A stretch of DNA of 64,000 nucleotides from Novosphingobium panipatense (lineage in GTDB: Bacteria > Pseudomonadota > Alphaproteobacteria > Sphingomonadales > Sphingomonadaceae): positions 28,632-92,631 of the forward strand of contig NZ_MSQB01000023.1 in assembly GCF_002149965.1 (NCBI RefSeq), read 5' to 3'. Made by a program: the position numbers and the translations under genes. The notes below the pieces were generated by a model that was not told the origin of the DNA, ran no database searches, and was given only the letters and a program-made list of their open reading frames with translations. Numbering within the stretch: position 1 is the first letter of the stretch; the number at the start of each line of letters is the position of its first letter. This document shows positions 9,137-17,899 of the stretch, piece by piece.

Positions 9137-9901
9137 TCACCGTGCTGCCATGGAAACGCATAAATCCAAGTATCTCGATGGCATATGCGTAGCGGCAAAT
9201 CGCTTGAGGGTGGCCTCGATACTCGCCAGCAGCGAGGCCTTCGTCACATCGCCGGGGTGAACCGCGACCCGGACGGTCGGCATGTGCGGCAGGATGCGCC
9301 GGGCGAGGGCGGCAAAGGCCAGCGACGAGGCGGTGCGCGAAGGCGACCGGCTCGCCCATGTGATCACCGGTCCTCGTGCAAGAATCCTGTCGCTCGCACT
9401 ATCCCAGACTCGCCAGTGATCCTCGGCGATGGGCAATCCGGCCCGGCGCAGGGCAGCACGGGCACCTGCGCCATAAAGCCAGGCCGGCGCAATGAAACCG
9501 GATGCAGGACGGCCGATCACGTCTTCCACCAGCGCCTTGCCGTCACGCATGCGGGCAAGCGCCGAGGCTTCGTCCAGTCCCAGGAATTCGCCTTCTCCGG
9601 CAGTCATATGGCGGGCCTTGAACCGGGCCGCCCCCTGATGAACGGCCCCGTCCTTGTGAAACCAGCCATGGACGAACATTTCGATCCCGGCATCCGACCA
9701 TTCCCGGAGCCGCGCCTGAAACGCCCTGTTTTCGGACAGGGGATGCAATCCCCAATGGTTCGGCACCACGAGCATGGCAAAGCGCGGCCCGCCGAGATGC
9801 CGCTCCAGCCGTTCCGACAATTGCAGGACAGCGGCCTGCGTGCCCGGCCCGACGTCGTGTATGGAGGCAAGCAGGCGTTTTTGCGGCGAAATCTCGGTCA
9901 T
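9137..9901 (-). CDS. Polysaccharide deacetylase-like protein (DUF2334-type)
   Basis: The start is the ATG at 9901 (MTEISPQKRLLASIHDVGPG); the frame stays open much further upstream only because it runs antisense to the helicase gene. The 254-residue product has the NodB-like order: SIHDVGPGT metal-binding strand near residue 13, the zinc-type motif VHGWFHKDG, GFIAPAWLYGAG as the RxPxG-like region, and AVHPGDV near the end. Such proteins hydrolyse N-acetyl groups on sugars, but this branch is poorly characterised. It precedes the glycosyltransferase unit on the same strand with a 145-bp gap, which suggests a shared glycan pathway. Confidence 0.8.
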   Translation of the reverse strand: MTEISPQKRLLASIHDVGPGTQAAVLQLSERLERHLGGPRFAMLVVPNHWGLHPLSENRAFQARLREWSDAGIEMFVHGWFHKDGAVHQGAARFKARHMTAGEGEFLGLDEASALARMRDGKALVEDVIGRPASGFIAPAWLYGAGARAALRRAGLPIAEDHWRVWDSASDRILARGPVITWASRSPSRTASSLAFAALARRILPHMPTVRVAVHPGDVTKASLLASIEATLKRFAATHMPSRYLDLCVSMAAR

Positions 9902-10168
9902 TTGCGGCTCCCGGTGCCTTACCGGGCACCTTGTTTGCGCGGGTAGTTCCGCTTCGTGAAAACCGGGTGACGACGGGGGAATTTGCCCGCTCGCGACCGA
10001 AAATTCGCCTGGCGCGCAAGGGCATTGTTGCCTTTTGTGAAATTGGTGCGCGCCAAACCCGACTTTTTTGTCTATGGAGCGCCTCAACCAGGGCCCGTTG
10101 GGTCGCACACTCCTCACCAGGCTCACCCATACAGACCGCGCCGGCGGCACAGGACAGATTCGAAACGC

Positions 10169-11965
10169 ATGACATTTTCCCAGCTCCCCCCGCCTCTCGC
10201 CACCGCGCTGACCGCGCATGGCTATGAGAATCTGACCCCGGTCCAGGCCGCCGTCGCCGAAGCCGAGGCGCGTGGGCGCGACCTGGTGGTTTCCGCGCAG
10301 ACCGGTTCGGGCAAGACCGTCGCCTTCGGCATCGCCATGGCCGACGAACTTCTGGCGGACGGTTCGATCCCTTATGCCGAGGCGCCGCTGGCGTTGGCGA
10401 TCGCGCCGACTCGCGAACTGGCGCAGCAGGTGAGCCGCGAACTCGAATGGCTCTACGCCTCCACCGGCGCGCGCATCGTCACGTGCGTCGGCGGCATGGA
10501 CCCCGTGCGTGAGCGCAAGGCGCTCGAGCGCGGTGCGACGATCGTCGTCGGCACCCCCGGCCGCCTGCGCGACCACCTGGAACGCGGCAAGCTCGACCTC
10601 TCCTCCCTGCGCGTCGTCGTGCTCGACGAAGCGGACGAAATGCTCGACATGGGCTTCCGCGAGGATCTGGAAGAACTGCTCGACGCCAGCCCCGAAACCC
10701 GCCGCACGCTGCTGTTCTCGGCCACCATGCCGCGCCCGATCGAAGCGCTGGCCCGTCGTTATCAGACCGACGCGCTGCGGATCTCGACCGTGAGCGAGAA
10801 TCGCGGCCATGGCGACATCACCTATCAAGCCGTCACCGTGGCGCCCGCCGACGTCGAGAACGCCGTGGTCAACCTGCTGCGTCTTCACGATGCGGAAACC
10901 GCGATCCTGTTCTGCGCCACGCGCGACAATGTGAAGCACCTCCACTCGACCCTGACCGAGCGCGGCTTCTCCGCCGTGGCGCTTTCGGGCGAGCATTCGC
11001 AGAACGAGCGCAACAATGCGCTTCAGGCGCTTCGTGACAAGCGCGCCCGCGTCTGCGTCGCCACCGACGTGGCCGCGCGCGGCATCGATCTTCCCTCGCT
11101 CACGCTCGTCATCCACGTGGAAATTCCGCGCGATGCCGAGACGCTCCAGCACCGTTCGGGCCGTACCGGCCGCGCCGGCAAGAAGGGCACCGCCGTGCTC
11201 ATCGTGCCGTTCCCGCGCCGTCGCCGCGTGGAAGGCATGCTGCGCGGTGCGCGGATCGAGGCCGATTGGATCGCCGCACCGACCCCCGATGTCATCCGCG
11301 CCGCCGACCGTGGCCGCCTCATGGAAAAGCTGCTCGCTCCGGTCGAGGCCGACGAGGAAGATCGCGAAATCGCGCGCGAAATCCTGGAAAAGGTGAGCGC
11401 CGAGGATCTCGCCGCAGCGCTGGTCCGCGCCCACCGCGCCGCGATGCCGCAGCCGGAGGAACTCATCGGCAACAGCCCCGAGGCCCGCGAGGCGCGCCAG
11501 CGTCCGGGCTTCGACGACGTCGTGTGGTTCACCATGGACGTGGGCCGTCAGCAGCATGCCGATCCGCGCTGGATCCTGCCGCTGCTGTGCCGCCGTGGTC
11601 ATGTCACCCGCAATGCGGTCGGCCAGATCCGCATCATGGCGAACCAGACCTACTTCCAGATCCCGCGTGCGCAGGCCGACCAGTTCATGCGCTCCGTCGA
11701 GCGTACCGCGCATGACGACAGCGGCGACGTGGAAAACACCATCCGCATCGAGCAGGCGCAGGACACGCCGCGCGAAGTCGCCCGCGAGCGTCGCCGTGAA
11801 GGCCCGCAGGGTCGCGGCCGCAAGCCGCATGGCGGCCGCGAGGAAGGCGGTCGTGGAGGCTACGAAGGCCAGCGCTACCAGCCGCGCCCGACCGGCGGTG
11901 CCCGCCCCGAGCGTAGCGGCGGCGGCAAGCCGTTCCACAAGAAGCCGAAGAAGGGCAACTGGTAA
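10169..11965 (+). CDS. DEAD-box ATP-dependent RNA helicase with DbpA RNA-binding domain
   Basis: The start is the ATG at 10169 (MTFSQLPPPL), with AGGAC upstream. The 598-residue protein shows all core motifs: Q-motif region LTPVQAAV, motif I AQTGSGKT (43-50), PTRELAQQ, DEAD (152-155), SAT, and HRSGRTGRAG. A DbpA-type RNA-binding domain follows (DVVWFTMDVGRQQHADPRWILPLL ... NQTYFQIPRAQADQF) and the tail is rich in Arg and Gly. This is the DeaD/DbpA group acting in ribosome assembly and cold adaptation. The 267-bp upstream gap separates it from the divergent deacetylase gene and holds a long 5' leader with no clear riboregulator. A terminator follows. Confidence 0.92.
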   Translation: MTFSQLPPPLATALTAHGYENLTPVQAAVAEAEARGRDLVVSAQTGSGKTVAFGIAMADELLADGSIPYAEAPLALAIAPTRELAQQVSRELEWLYASTGARIVTCVGGMDPVRERKALERGATIVVGTPGRLRDHLERGKLDLSSLRVVVLDEADEMLDMGFREDLEELLDASPETRRTLLFSATMPRPIEALARRYQTDALRISTVSENRGHGDITYQAVTVAPADVENAVVNLLRLHDAETAILFCATRDNVKHLHSTLTERGFSAVALSGEHSQNERNNALQALRDKRARVCVATDVAARGIDLPSLTLVIHVEIPRDAETLQHRSGRTGRAGKKGTAVLIVPFPRRRRVEGMLRGARIEADWIAAPTPDVIRAADRGRLMEKLLAPVEADEEDREIAREILEKVSAEDLAAALVRAHRAAMPQPEELIGNSPEAREARQRPGFDDVVWFTMDVGRQQHADPRWILPLLCRRGHVTRNAVGQIRIMANQTYFQIPRAQADQFMRSVERTAHDDSGDVENTIRIEQAQDTPREVARERRREGPQGRGRKPHGGREEGGRGGYEGQRYQPRPTGGARPERSGGGKPFHKKPKKGNW

Positions 11966-11990
11966 GCTCTTCGCGGTAGATGTTTAGGAG

Positions 11991-12017
11991 AAGGCGGGAC
12001 TGAGTTCCCGCCTTTTT
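11991..12017 (+). terminator. Rho-independent terminator of the helicase gene
   Basis: Perfect arms AAGGCGGGA (11991-11999) and TCCCGCCTT (12006-12014) with a 6-nt loop are followed by further T residues. It starts 25 nt after the helicase stop codon. Confidence 0.85.
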
Positions 12018-12067
12018 CATTTGGGGGCGAGTGGGAGAAGATCGAACCCTCGCTTATCCAGCCCATA

Positions 12068-12165
12068 CCCGTCATCCCCGCGCAGGCGGGGATCCCGCTT
12101 TTCTTGCGGTTGACGGATAGCTGGCAGAAGAAAAGCGGGGCCCCCGCATTCGCGCGGGCGACGAT
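12068..12165. repeat. REP-like inverted repeat element (copy A, diverged)
   Basis: Inner arms CCCGCTTTTCTT (12094-12105) and AAGAAAAGCGGG (12128-12139) are perfectly inverted. Outer parts CGTCATCCCCGCG...GCGGGG and, inverted, CGTCGCCCGCGCG...GCGGGG match each other with several differences. Each half also folds on itself. It lies between the 3' ends of the helicase and GreA/B-like genes, like the two related-looking elements at 19135 and 27765. Confidence 0.65.
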
Positions 12166-12197
12166 GTGCTTTTGCGTGAGGTCGGACTACGGACGGA

Positions 12198-12656
12198 TCA
12201 GGCGCCGAACCCGAGCACCTCAATAGCCTCTTCCTGCCCATTGAAATCGACGAAATCGCCGAGTTCGGCCCCGAGCAGCGCGCGGGCCAGCGGCGCGGTA
12301 AAGGCGAGGGCGCCCTTGGCCGGATCGGCCTCGTCATGGCCGACGATATGGACTTCGCGCTCCTTGCCGTTCAGGACGAAGCGAACCCGGTGCCCGAACA
12401 TCACCCTGTCGCCGGAAGGGGCAGGCTGCACTTCCGCCGTAGCCAGACGTTTGCGCCAGTAGCGCAAGTCGCGCTTGGCGGCATTGCGCGCAGTCTCATC
12501 GCCAAGGGCTGGGATTTCAGCCTCCAGTGCCGGGATGCGGTTGTCGATCAAGGCGCGGCCATTGACAGTGACGAGGTTCGGCCCCGGCGGGATCGGCACT
12601 TCGAACTTGGGTTCGAGATGCTCCTCGTCGCCGTCGCGCCGGAAGGCGACGCTCAC
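12198..12656 (-). CDS. GreA/GreB family transcription elongation factor-like protein
   Basis: The GTG start at 12656 overlaps the stop of the ABC-F gene (GTGA), so translation is coupled. The 152-residue protein has a short helical N-terminal part (LIDNRIPALEAEIPAL...RDLRYWRKRL) and the FKBP-like GreA/B C-terminal domain: DRVMFGHRVRFVLNGKEREVHIVGHDEADPAKGALAFTAPLARALLGAELGD. It is likely to bind RNA polymerase near the secondary channel. It is not the canonical GreA (different N-terminus), so whether it stimulates transcript cleavage is unknown. Confidence 0.82.
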   Translation of the reverse strand: MSVAFRRDGDEEHLEPKFEVPIPPGPNLVTVNGRALIDNRIPALEAEIPALGDETARNAAKRDLRYWRKRLATAEVQPAPSGDRVMFGHRVRFVLNGKEREVHIVGHDEADPAKGALAFTAPLARALLGAELGDFVDFNGQEEAIEVLGFGA

Positions 12657-14527
12657 GCGCCGCCGCCCATATACTCGTCCATGGCCTCGCTCGCCTCGAA
12701 CCAGCCGACTTCCGCCAGCTCCAACTCCTCGGCGGCCTGCGTGCGGCGCTTGCCGATCTCGCCGATGCCCAGCTTGGCCAGGTCGCCCTTGGCCGAGGCC
12801 GGATCGGCCAGCACGGCGTCCAAAGTCTCCAGCTGCTGCTGAATGCGCTTCATGCGCGTTTCGGTCTCGGAGACCTTCTTGCGCAAGGCCTTCAATTCCT
12901 CGCGCGCGACGGCGCCGTTCTTGCGGGCCGGTTTTCCTTCGGCCTGCGCGGCGGCCTTGGGCTGGTTCCGGCCGAGCACGAAGTCGATGTAGTCCTCCAT
13001 CGAGCCTTCGTAGTTCGCCGCGGTGCCCTGATCGACGAGAACCAGTCGGTCTGCGGCCAGTTCCACCATGTGGCGGTCGTGGCTGACCAGAATCACCGCC
13101 CCGTTGAAGTCGTTGAGGGCCTGCACCAGCGCCTCGCGTGCGTCGACGTCGAGGTGGTTGGTCGGTTCGTCGAGGATCAGCATGTGCGGCGCGTCGCGCG
13201 TGACGAGAGCGAGCGCCAGACGCGCGCGCTCACCGCCCGAAAGCGTGGAGATCTGCGAGGTGGCCCGGTCGCCAGAGAAGCCGAAGCGGCCAAGCTGGCC
13301 GCGCACCGCGACCGGCGGCTTGCCTTCCATGGCGCGGGTCATCAGTTCCAGCGGCGTGGAATCGGAAGGCAGTTCCTCGACCTGGTACTGCGTGAAGTAG
13401 CCGATGCGAATCTTCGGAGAGAAGCTGAGCGAGCCTTCCATGGGATCGAGCTGGCGGGCCAGCAGGCGCGCCAGCGTGGTCTTGCCGTTGCCGTTACGGC
13501 CGAGCAGGGCGATCCGGTCCTCGGGATCGATGCGCAGGTTCAGGCGCCGCAGGATCGGCTTGTCCGCCTCGTAACCGACGGCGGCAAGATCGAGCGTGAC
13601 CAGCGGCGGGCGCAGTTCGTCCGGGCTCGGGAAATCGAAGCTGAGCGAGGAATCCTCGGCCATGGCCGCGATCGGCTGCATCTTCGCCAGCATCTTGGCG
13701 CGCGACTGCGCCTGCTTCGCGGTGGAGGCGCGGGCGGAGTTGCGGGCGACGTAATCGGCCAGCTTCTTGCGCTGTGCGTCCTGGTTGGCACGCGCGGCGG
13801 CGGCCTGTGCGGCACGCTCGGCCCGAATGCGCTCGAAGCTGTCGTAAGTGCCGGGGTAGAGCGTCAGCTTGCCCTGCTGGAGGTGGAGGATGTGGTCGAC
13901 CACGTTGTTGAGCAGGTCGCGCTCGTGGCTGATGACGATCAGCGTCTTGGGATAGGACTGAAGGAAATTCTCCAGCCAGAGCGTGGCTTCGAGGTCGAGG
14001 TGGTTCGAAGGTTCGTCGAGCAGGAGCACGTCGGGCTGCGAGAACAGCAGGCCGGCGAGTGCCACGCGCATTTTCCAACCGCCGGAGAAACTGTCGAGCG
14101 GGCGGTTCTGCATCTCCTCGTCGAAGCCGAGGCCGACGAGGATACGGGCCGCGCGCGCTTCGCCGGTATAGGCATCGATGGCCAGCAGGCGCTCATGCAC
14201 GTCGCCAAGGCGGTCGGGATCAACGCAGGTTTCGGATTCGGCGAGCAGGTCCTTGCGCTCGGTATCGGCATCCAGCACGGCTTCCAGCGCGGTGCGCGTG
14301 CCGGTTGGGGCTTCCTGGGCGATATAGCCGAGCCGGGCACGGCGCGGCATCTCCACCGAACCGCCGTCCGGTTCGAGTTGGCCGATGATGGCCTTGACCA
14401 GGGTAGACTTGCCCGCGCCGTTACGGCCGATCAGGCCGACCTTGCCGTCCTTGGGAATCGTTGCGGCAGCTTGGTCGAGTATGGTTCGCCCGCCAAGGCG
14501 GACGGTAATGTCGCGGATCGTCAGCAT
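12653..14527 (-). CDS. ABC-F family ATP-binding protein (YheS/Uup-like)
   Basis: The 624-residue protein has two ABC domains and no membrane helices. Domain 1 has Walker A GRNGAGKST, signature FSGGWKMR and Walker B LLLDEPSNHLD; domain 2 has GRNGNGKTT, LSGGERARL and LILDEPTNHLD. The linker between them is Ala/Arg/Gln-rich and helical, and the C-terminus is a predicted coiled coil (ELKALRKKVSETETRMKRIQQQLETLDAV). These are ribosome-associated translation factors. It is transcribed divergently from the ftsB-like gene across a 260-bp gap. Confidence 0.92.
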   Translation of the reverse strand: MLTIRDITVRLGGRTILDQAAATIPKDGKVGLIGRNGAGKSTLVKAIIGQLEPDGGSVEMPRRARLGYIAQEAPTGTRTALEAVLDADTERKDLLAESETCVDPDRLGDVHERLLAIDAYTGEARAARILVGLGFDEEMQNRPLDSFSGGWKMRVALAGLLFSQPDVLLLDEPSNHLDLEATLWLENFLQSYPKTLIVISHERDLLNNVVDHILHLQQGKLTLYPGTYDSFERIRAERAAQAAAARANQDAQRKKLADYVARNSARASTAKQAQSRAKMLAKMQPIAAMAEDSSLSFDFPSPDELRPPLVTLDLAAVGYEADKPILRRLNLRIDPEDRIALLGRNGNGKTTLARLLARQLDPMEGSLSFSPKIRIGYFTQYQVEELPSDSTPLELMTRAMEGKPPVAVRGQLGRFGFSGDRATSQISTLSGGERARLALALVTRDAPHMLILDEPTNHLDVDAREALVQALNDFNGAVILVSHDRHMVELAADRLVLVDQGTAANYEGSMEDYIDFVLGRNQPKAAAQAEGKPARKNGAVAREELKALRKKVSETETRMKRIQQQLETLDAVLADPASAKGDLAKLGIGEIGKRRTQAAEELELAEVGWFEASEAMDEYMGGGA

Positions 14528-14761
14528 GGGGAGCGCCTAGAGGATTTTTCGCGCGGTTGGAAACATCTTCCGACTTCGTGCGATTCCGCAACGTTCCGCT
14601 GCGCTGGCACGCCCATTTCGGGTCGCTGTGTGCAGCCGTGAACGCCCGTTAGATCTGTCCCGAAGTTATCAACACCAATATGCCCGGGATTGCGATGACA
14701 GGTTCTGTCATGACCTGTTCCGCAACTGGGCGAATCGGTTATCGTTTTATCTTGCAACGCG

Positions 14762-14777
14762 GAATCACATGTGATTC
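14762..14777. promoter_or_regulatory. Perfect 16-bp palindrome with two CcrM (GANTC) sites upstream of ftsB-like gene
   Basis: GAATCACATGTGATTC is a perfect palindrome with a GANTC site in each half (14762-14766 and 14773-14777). A third GANTC lies at 14732-14736 and a fourth at 14582-14586. In alphaproteobacteria the cell-cycle methylase CcrM methylates GANTC and GcrA reads it at promoters of division genes. Position just before a division gene makes a regulatory role plausible. Confidence 0.5.
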
Positions 14778-14787
14778 TATCGCTTTC

Positions 14788-15114
14788 ATGAGGTCGAACT
14801 CTCCCGTCATGCGTCAGGACGCCAGCCTTGCCAAGGAACGCCTGGTCCAGGGCATCGCGCTTGCGCTGCTCCTGCTGATGGGTGCTTTCGTGATCGCCGG
14901 CCCCAGCGGGTTGATCGCCTGGACCGAGAACCAGCACCAGCTGGAGGAGCGCCGCACCAAGCTGGCCGAACTTCGCGTCACGCGCGATCACCTGAAGAAC
15001 CGCGTCGGACTGCTCGATCAGAACCATGTCGATCCCGATCTTGCGGGTGAGTTGCTGCGCAGCAATCTCAACGTCGTTCGTCCCGACGAAATGGTGATGA
15101 TGCTCGACAAGTGA
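14788..15114 (+). CDS. FtsB/DivIC family septum formation initiator
   Basis: This small bitopic protein has a single transmembrane helix (GIALALLLLMGAFVIAG) followed by a predicted coiled coil (ENQHQLEERRTKLAELRVTRDHLKNRVGLL) and a short C-terminal domain NHVDPDLAGELLRSNLNVVRPDEMVMML. This is the layout of FtsB, which forms the FtsQBL divisome complex. Two starts are possible: ATG 14788 (MRSNSPV, used here, 108 residues) or ATG 14809 (MRQDAS); neither has a strong ribosome binding site. It precedes pdhA, an order common in alphaproteobacteria. Confidence 0.85.
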   Translation: MRSNSPVMRQDASLAKERLVQGIALALLLLMGAFVIAGPSGLIAWTENQHQLEERRTKLAELRVTRDHLKNRVGLLDQNHVDPDLAGELLRSNLNVVRPDEMVMMLDK

Positions 15115-15310
15115 GCCGCTGGCCGGGCACGTCCCGTGCCTGCCAAACCGATCCGATATGGCTGAACTTTCGTCCAATTGTGGCCACTCTGTTGCGGGTG
15201 GCCATAATTTTTGTGCCACCTGCGGCAAATTTCCTTCATCGCGCTTTCGATTTCCGCTGGGCGTCCTATAAGCGGCCCGAAATCAATCGCACCAACGATG
15301 GGGAGTCCCG

Positions 15311-16396
15311 TTGCCCAAAGCAAAGACTGACGCCGGGTCCGGCGCTGAGCCAGCCGTAGTACCGGCACAGGACGAAGACTTCGCGCTGCACAGCCTCCAG
15401 GAGAAGCTCGCGGCCGATCGGCGCTACACGCCGAACAAGGAAGAACTTCTCAATCTCTACGAGCAGATGGTCCTCATCCGCCGCTTCGAAGAGCGCGCAG
15501 GCCAGCTTTACGGCCTGGGCCTGATCGGCGGCTTCTGCCATCTCTACATCGGCCAGGAAGCCGTTGCCGTGGGCCTTCAGTCCGCGCTCGATTCCAACCG
15601 CGACTCGGTCATCACCGGCTATCGCGACCACGGCCACATGCTTGCCTACGGTATCGATCCGAAGGTGATCATGGCCGAGCTGACCGGCCGCGAAGCCGGT
15701 ATCTCGCGCGGCAAGGGCGGCTCGATGCATATGTTCAGCGTCGAGCACAAGTTCTACGGCGGCCACGGTATCGTGGGCGCACAGGTCTCGCTCGGTGCCG
15801 GTCTCGCCTTCGCGCACAAGTACCGTGAAGACGGCGGCGTCGCGATGGCCTACTTCGGTGACGGCGCGGCCAACCAGGGCCAGGTCTACGAGAGCTTCAA
15901 CATGGCGGCTCTCTGGAAGCTGCCGATCATCTTCGTGATCGAGAACAACGGCTACGCCATGGGCACCGCCGTGAAGCGCGGCTCGGCCGAAACGCACTTC
16001 TACCGCCGTGGCACCGCATTCCGCATCCCCGGTATGCAGGTCGACGGCATGGACGTGCTCGAAGTCCGCAAGGCTGCCGAAGTGGCGCTGGAATATGTCC
16101 GCGCGGGCAATGGTCCGGTTCTCATGGAACTGAACACCTACCGCTATCGCGGCCACTCGATGTCCGACCCCGCGAAGTACCGCAGCCGCGAGGAAGTGCA
16201 GGATGTTCGCGAGAAGCGCGATCCGATCGAGCACGTGAAGCAGGATCTCGTCGCCCTTGGCGTGGACGAAGCCGCGCTGAAGGAAATCGACAAGCGCGTC
16301 CGTGCGCAAGTCGCGGAATCGGCCGACTTCGCCGAAAGCTCGCCCGAGCCCGATCTCTCTGAACTCTATACTGACGTCCTGGTGGAGCGCTACTGA
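15311..16396 (+). CDS. pdhA: Pyruvate dehydrogenase E1 component, alpha subunit
   Basis: The start codon is TTG at 15311, supported by GGGGAG at 15300-15305 and by the family's usual N-terminus; no ATG is nearby. The 361-residue protein has the E1-alpha features: IRRFEERAGQLYGLGLIGGFCHLYIGQEA near residue 60, and the thiamine diphosphate motif GDGAANQG ... ENNGYAMGT. The phosphorylation-loop-like RYRGHSMSDPAKYR is also present. With PdhB it decarboxylates pyruvate and transfers the acetyl group to lipoyl domains. It overlaps pdhB by one base (TGATG). Confidence 0.97.
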   Translation: MPKAKTDAGSGAEPAVVPAQDEDFALHSLQEKLAADRRYTPNKEELLNLYEQMVLIRRFEERAGQLYGLGLIGGFCHLYIGQEAVAVGLQSALDSNRDSVITGYRDHGHMLAYGIDPKVIMAELTGREAGISRGKGGSMHMFSVEHKFYGGHGIVGAQVSLGAGLAFAHKYREDGGVAMAYFGDGAANQGQVYESFNMAALWKLPIIFVIENNGYAMGTAVKRGSAETHFYRRGTAFRIPGMQVDGMDVLEVRKAAEVALEYVRAGNGPVLMELNTYRYRGHSMSDPAKYRSREEVQDVREKRDPIEHVKQDLVALGVDEAALKEIDKRVRAQVAESADFAESSPEPDLSELYTDVLVERY

Positions 16397-17757
16397 TGGC
16401 GATCGAACTGAAGATGCCGGCGCTCTCTCCGACGATGGAGGAGGGCAAGCTTGCCCGCTGGCTGGTGAAGGAAGGCGACGAAGTCTCATCCGGCGACATC
16501 CTCGCCGAAATCGAGACCGACAAGGCGACGATGGAATTCGAAGCCGTCGACGAAGGTACTGTCGGCAAGATCCTCGTGGCCGAAGGCACCGAGGGCGTGA
16601 AGGTCGGCACGGTGATCGCCGTGCTCGCCGGTGAAGGCGAAGATGCTTCGGCCGTCTCGGCTTCGGCGCCGAAGGCCGAGGCTGCACCCGCTGCCGAAGC
16701 CGCTCCGGCTGCTGCTCGCCCCGAAGCACCTGCTCCGGTCGCGAAGAAGGACCCCGAAGTTCCCTTCGGCACCAACATGAAGACCTCGACCGTCCGCGAA
16801 GCCCTGCGCGATGCGATGGCCGAGGAAATGCGCCGCGATCCGCGCGTCTTCGTGATGGGCGAGGAAGTCGCCGAGTACCAGGGCGCGTACAAGGTGACCC
16901 AGGGCCTTCTCGAGGAATTCGGTCCGCAGCGCGTGATCGACACCCCGATCACCGAGTACGGCTTTGCCGGTATCGGCACCGGCGCCGCCATGGGCGGCCT
17001 GCGTCCGATCATCGAGTTCATGACGTTCAACTTCGCCATGCAGGCGATCGACCACATCATCAACTCGGCGGCCAAGACCAACTACATGTCTGGCGGCCAG
17101 ATGCGTTGCCCGATCGTGTTCCGCGGCCCGAACGGCGCAGCGGCCCGCGTCGGCGCGCAGCACTCGCAGAACTACGGCCCGTGGTACGCAAACGTGCCGG
17201 GTCTCGTCGTGATCGCGCCCTATGACGCTTCGGACGCCAAGGGCCTGCTCAAGGCAGCGATCCGCAGCGAAGATCCGGTCGTGTTCCTTGAAAACGAGCT
17301 GGTCTACGGGCGTACCTTCGAACTGCCCGAACTCGACGATCACGTCCTGCCGATCGGAAAGGCGCGGATCATGCGCGAAGGCAAGGACGTGACCATCGTG
17401 TCCTACTCGATCGGCGTCGGCCTTGCGCTCGAAGCCGCCGAGCAGCTGGCCGGTGAAGGCATCGAAGCCGAAGTCATCGACCTTCGCACCCTGCGCCCGC
17501 TCGACAAGGAAACGGTGCTGGCCAGCCTCGCCAAGACCAACCGCATGGTCGTGGCGGAAGAAGGCTTCCCGGTCTGCTCGATCGCTTCCGAGATCATCGC
17601 GATCTGCATGGAAGAAGGCTTTGACAACCTCGATGCCCCGGTCGTGCGCGTCTGCAACGAAGACGTGCCGCTGCCTTACGCGGCCAACCTCGAAAAGGCG
17701 GCGTTGATCGACACGCCGCGCATCGTCGAGGCGGTTCGCAAGGTCTGCTACCGCTGA
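16396..17757 (+). CDS. pdhB: Pyruvate dehydrogenase E1 component, beta subunit with lipoyl domain
   Basis: This 453-residue protein has an N-terminal lipoyl domain (residues 1-77, motif ETDKATMEFEAVDEG with lipoylated Lys43), an Ala/Pro-rich flexible linker (about 88-120) and a transketolase-type beta subunit (VREALRDAMAEEMRRDPRVFVMGEEVAEYQGAYKVTQGLLEEFG). The extra lipoyl domain on E1-beta is a known alphaproteobacterial arrangement. The E2 (pdhC) and E3 (lpd) genes are not in this window. A strong hairpin follows the stop. LipA, which makes the lipoyl group, is encoded 9 kb downstream. Confidence 0.97.
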   Translation: MAIELKMPALSPTMEEGKLARWLVKEGDEVSSGDILAEIETDKATMEFEAVDEGTVGKILVAEGTEGVKVGTVIAVLAGEGEDASAVSASAPKAEAAPAAEAAPAAARPEAPAPVAKKDPEVPFGTNMKTSTVREALRDAMAEEMRRDPRVFVMGEEVAEYQGAYKVTQGLLEEFGPQRVIDTPITEYGFAGIGTGAAMGGLRPIIEFMTFNFAMQAIDHIINSAAKTNYMSGGQMRCPIVFRGPNGAAARVGAQHSQNYGPWYANVPGLVVIAPYDASDAKGLLKAAIRSEDPVVFLENELVYGRTFELPELDDHVLPIGKARIMREGKDVTIVSYSIGVGLALEAAEQLAGEGIEAEVIDLRTLRPLDKETVLASLAKTNRMVVAEEGFPVCSIASEIIAICMEEGFDNLDAPVVRVCNEDVPLPYAANLEKAALIDTPRIVEAVRKVCYR

Positions 17758-17794
17758 GATCCTCGCGGATCCGGCGTAAGAGCTGAAAAGTCTG

Positions 17795-17829
17795 GACGGC
17801 GGCGGAGCTAAAGCTCCGCCGCCGTCTTC
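17795..17829 (+). terminator. Strong hairpin terminator of the pdhAB unit
   Basis: A perfect 15-bp stem, GACGGCGGCGGAGCT (17795-17809) with AGCTCCGCCGCCGTC (17812-17826), encloses only two loop bases and is followed by TTCC. The poor T-tract means part of the effect could be 3' end protection. Confidence 0.8.
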
Positions 17830-17899
17830 CGTTGCGCCCTCTGTTCAAGGCCGATGTTTCCGGGCTTGCGTGATCGTCCTTGCGGGCTAGAGAGACCGC

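Noticed and set aside
9902..11938. Long open frame on the minus strand opposite the helicase gene, joined to the deacetylase frame (933 codons in all)
   Set aside because: Only the last 254 codons carry a protein family signature. The rest is the GC-driven antisense frame of the helicase with Arg/His/Gly-rich, low-complexity translation.
13070..14641. 523-codon plus-strand frame opposite the ABC-F gene
   Set aside because: No recognisable domain, biased composition, and complete overlap with a certain gene. Typical high-GC shadow frame.
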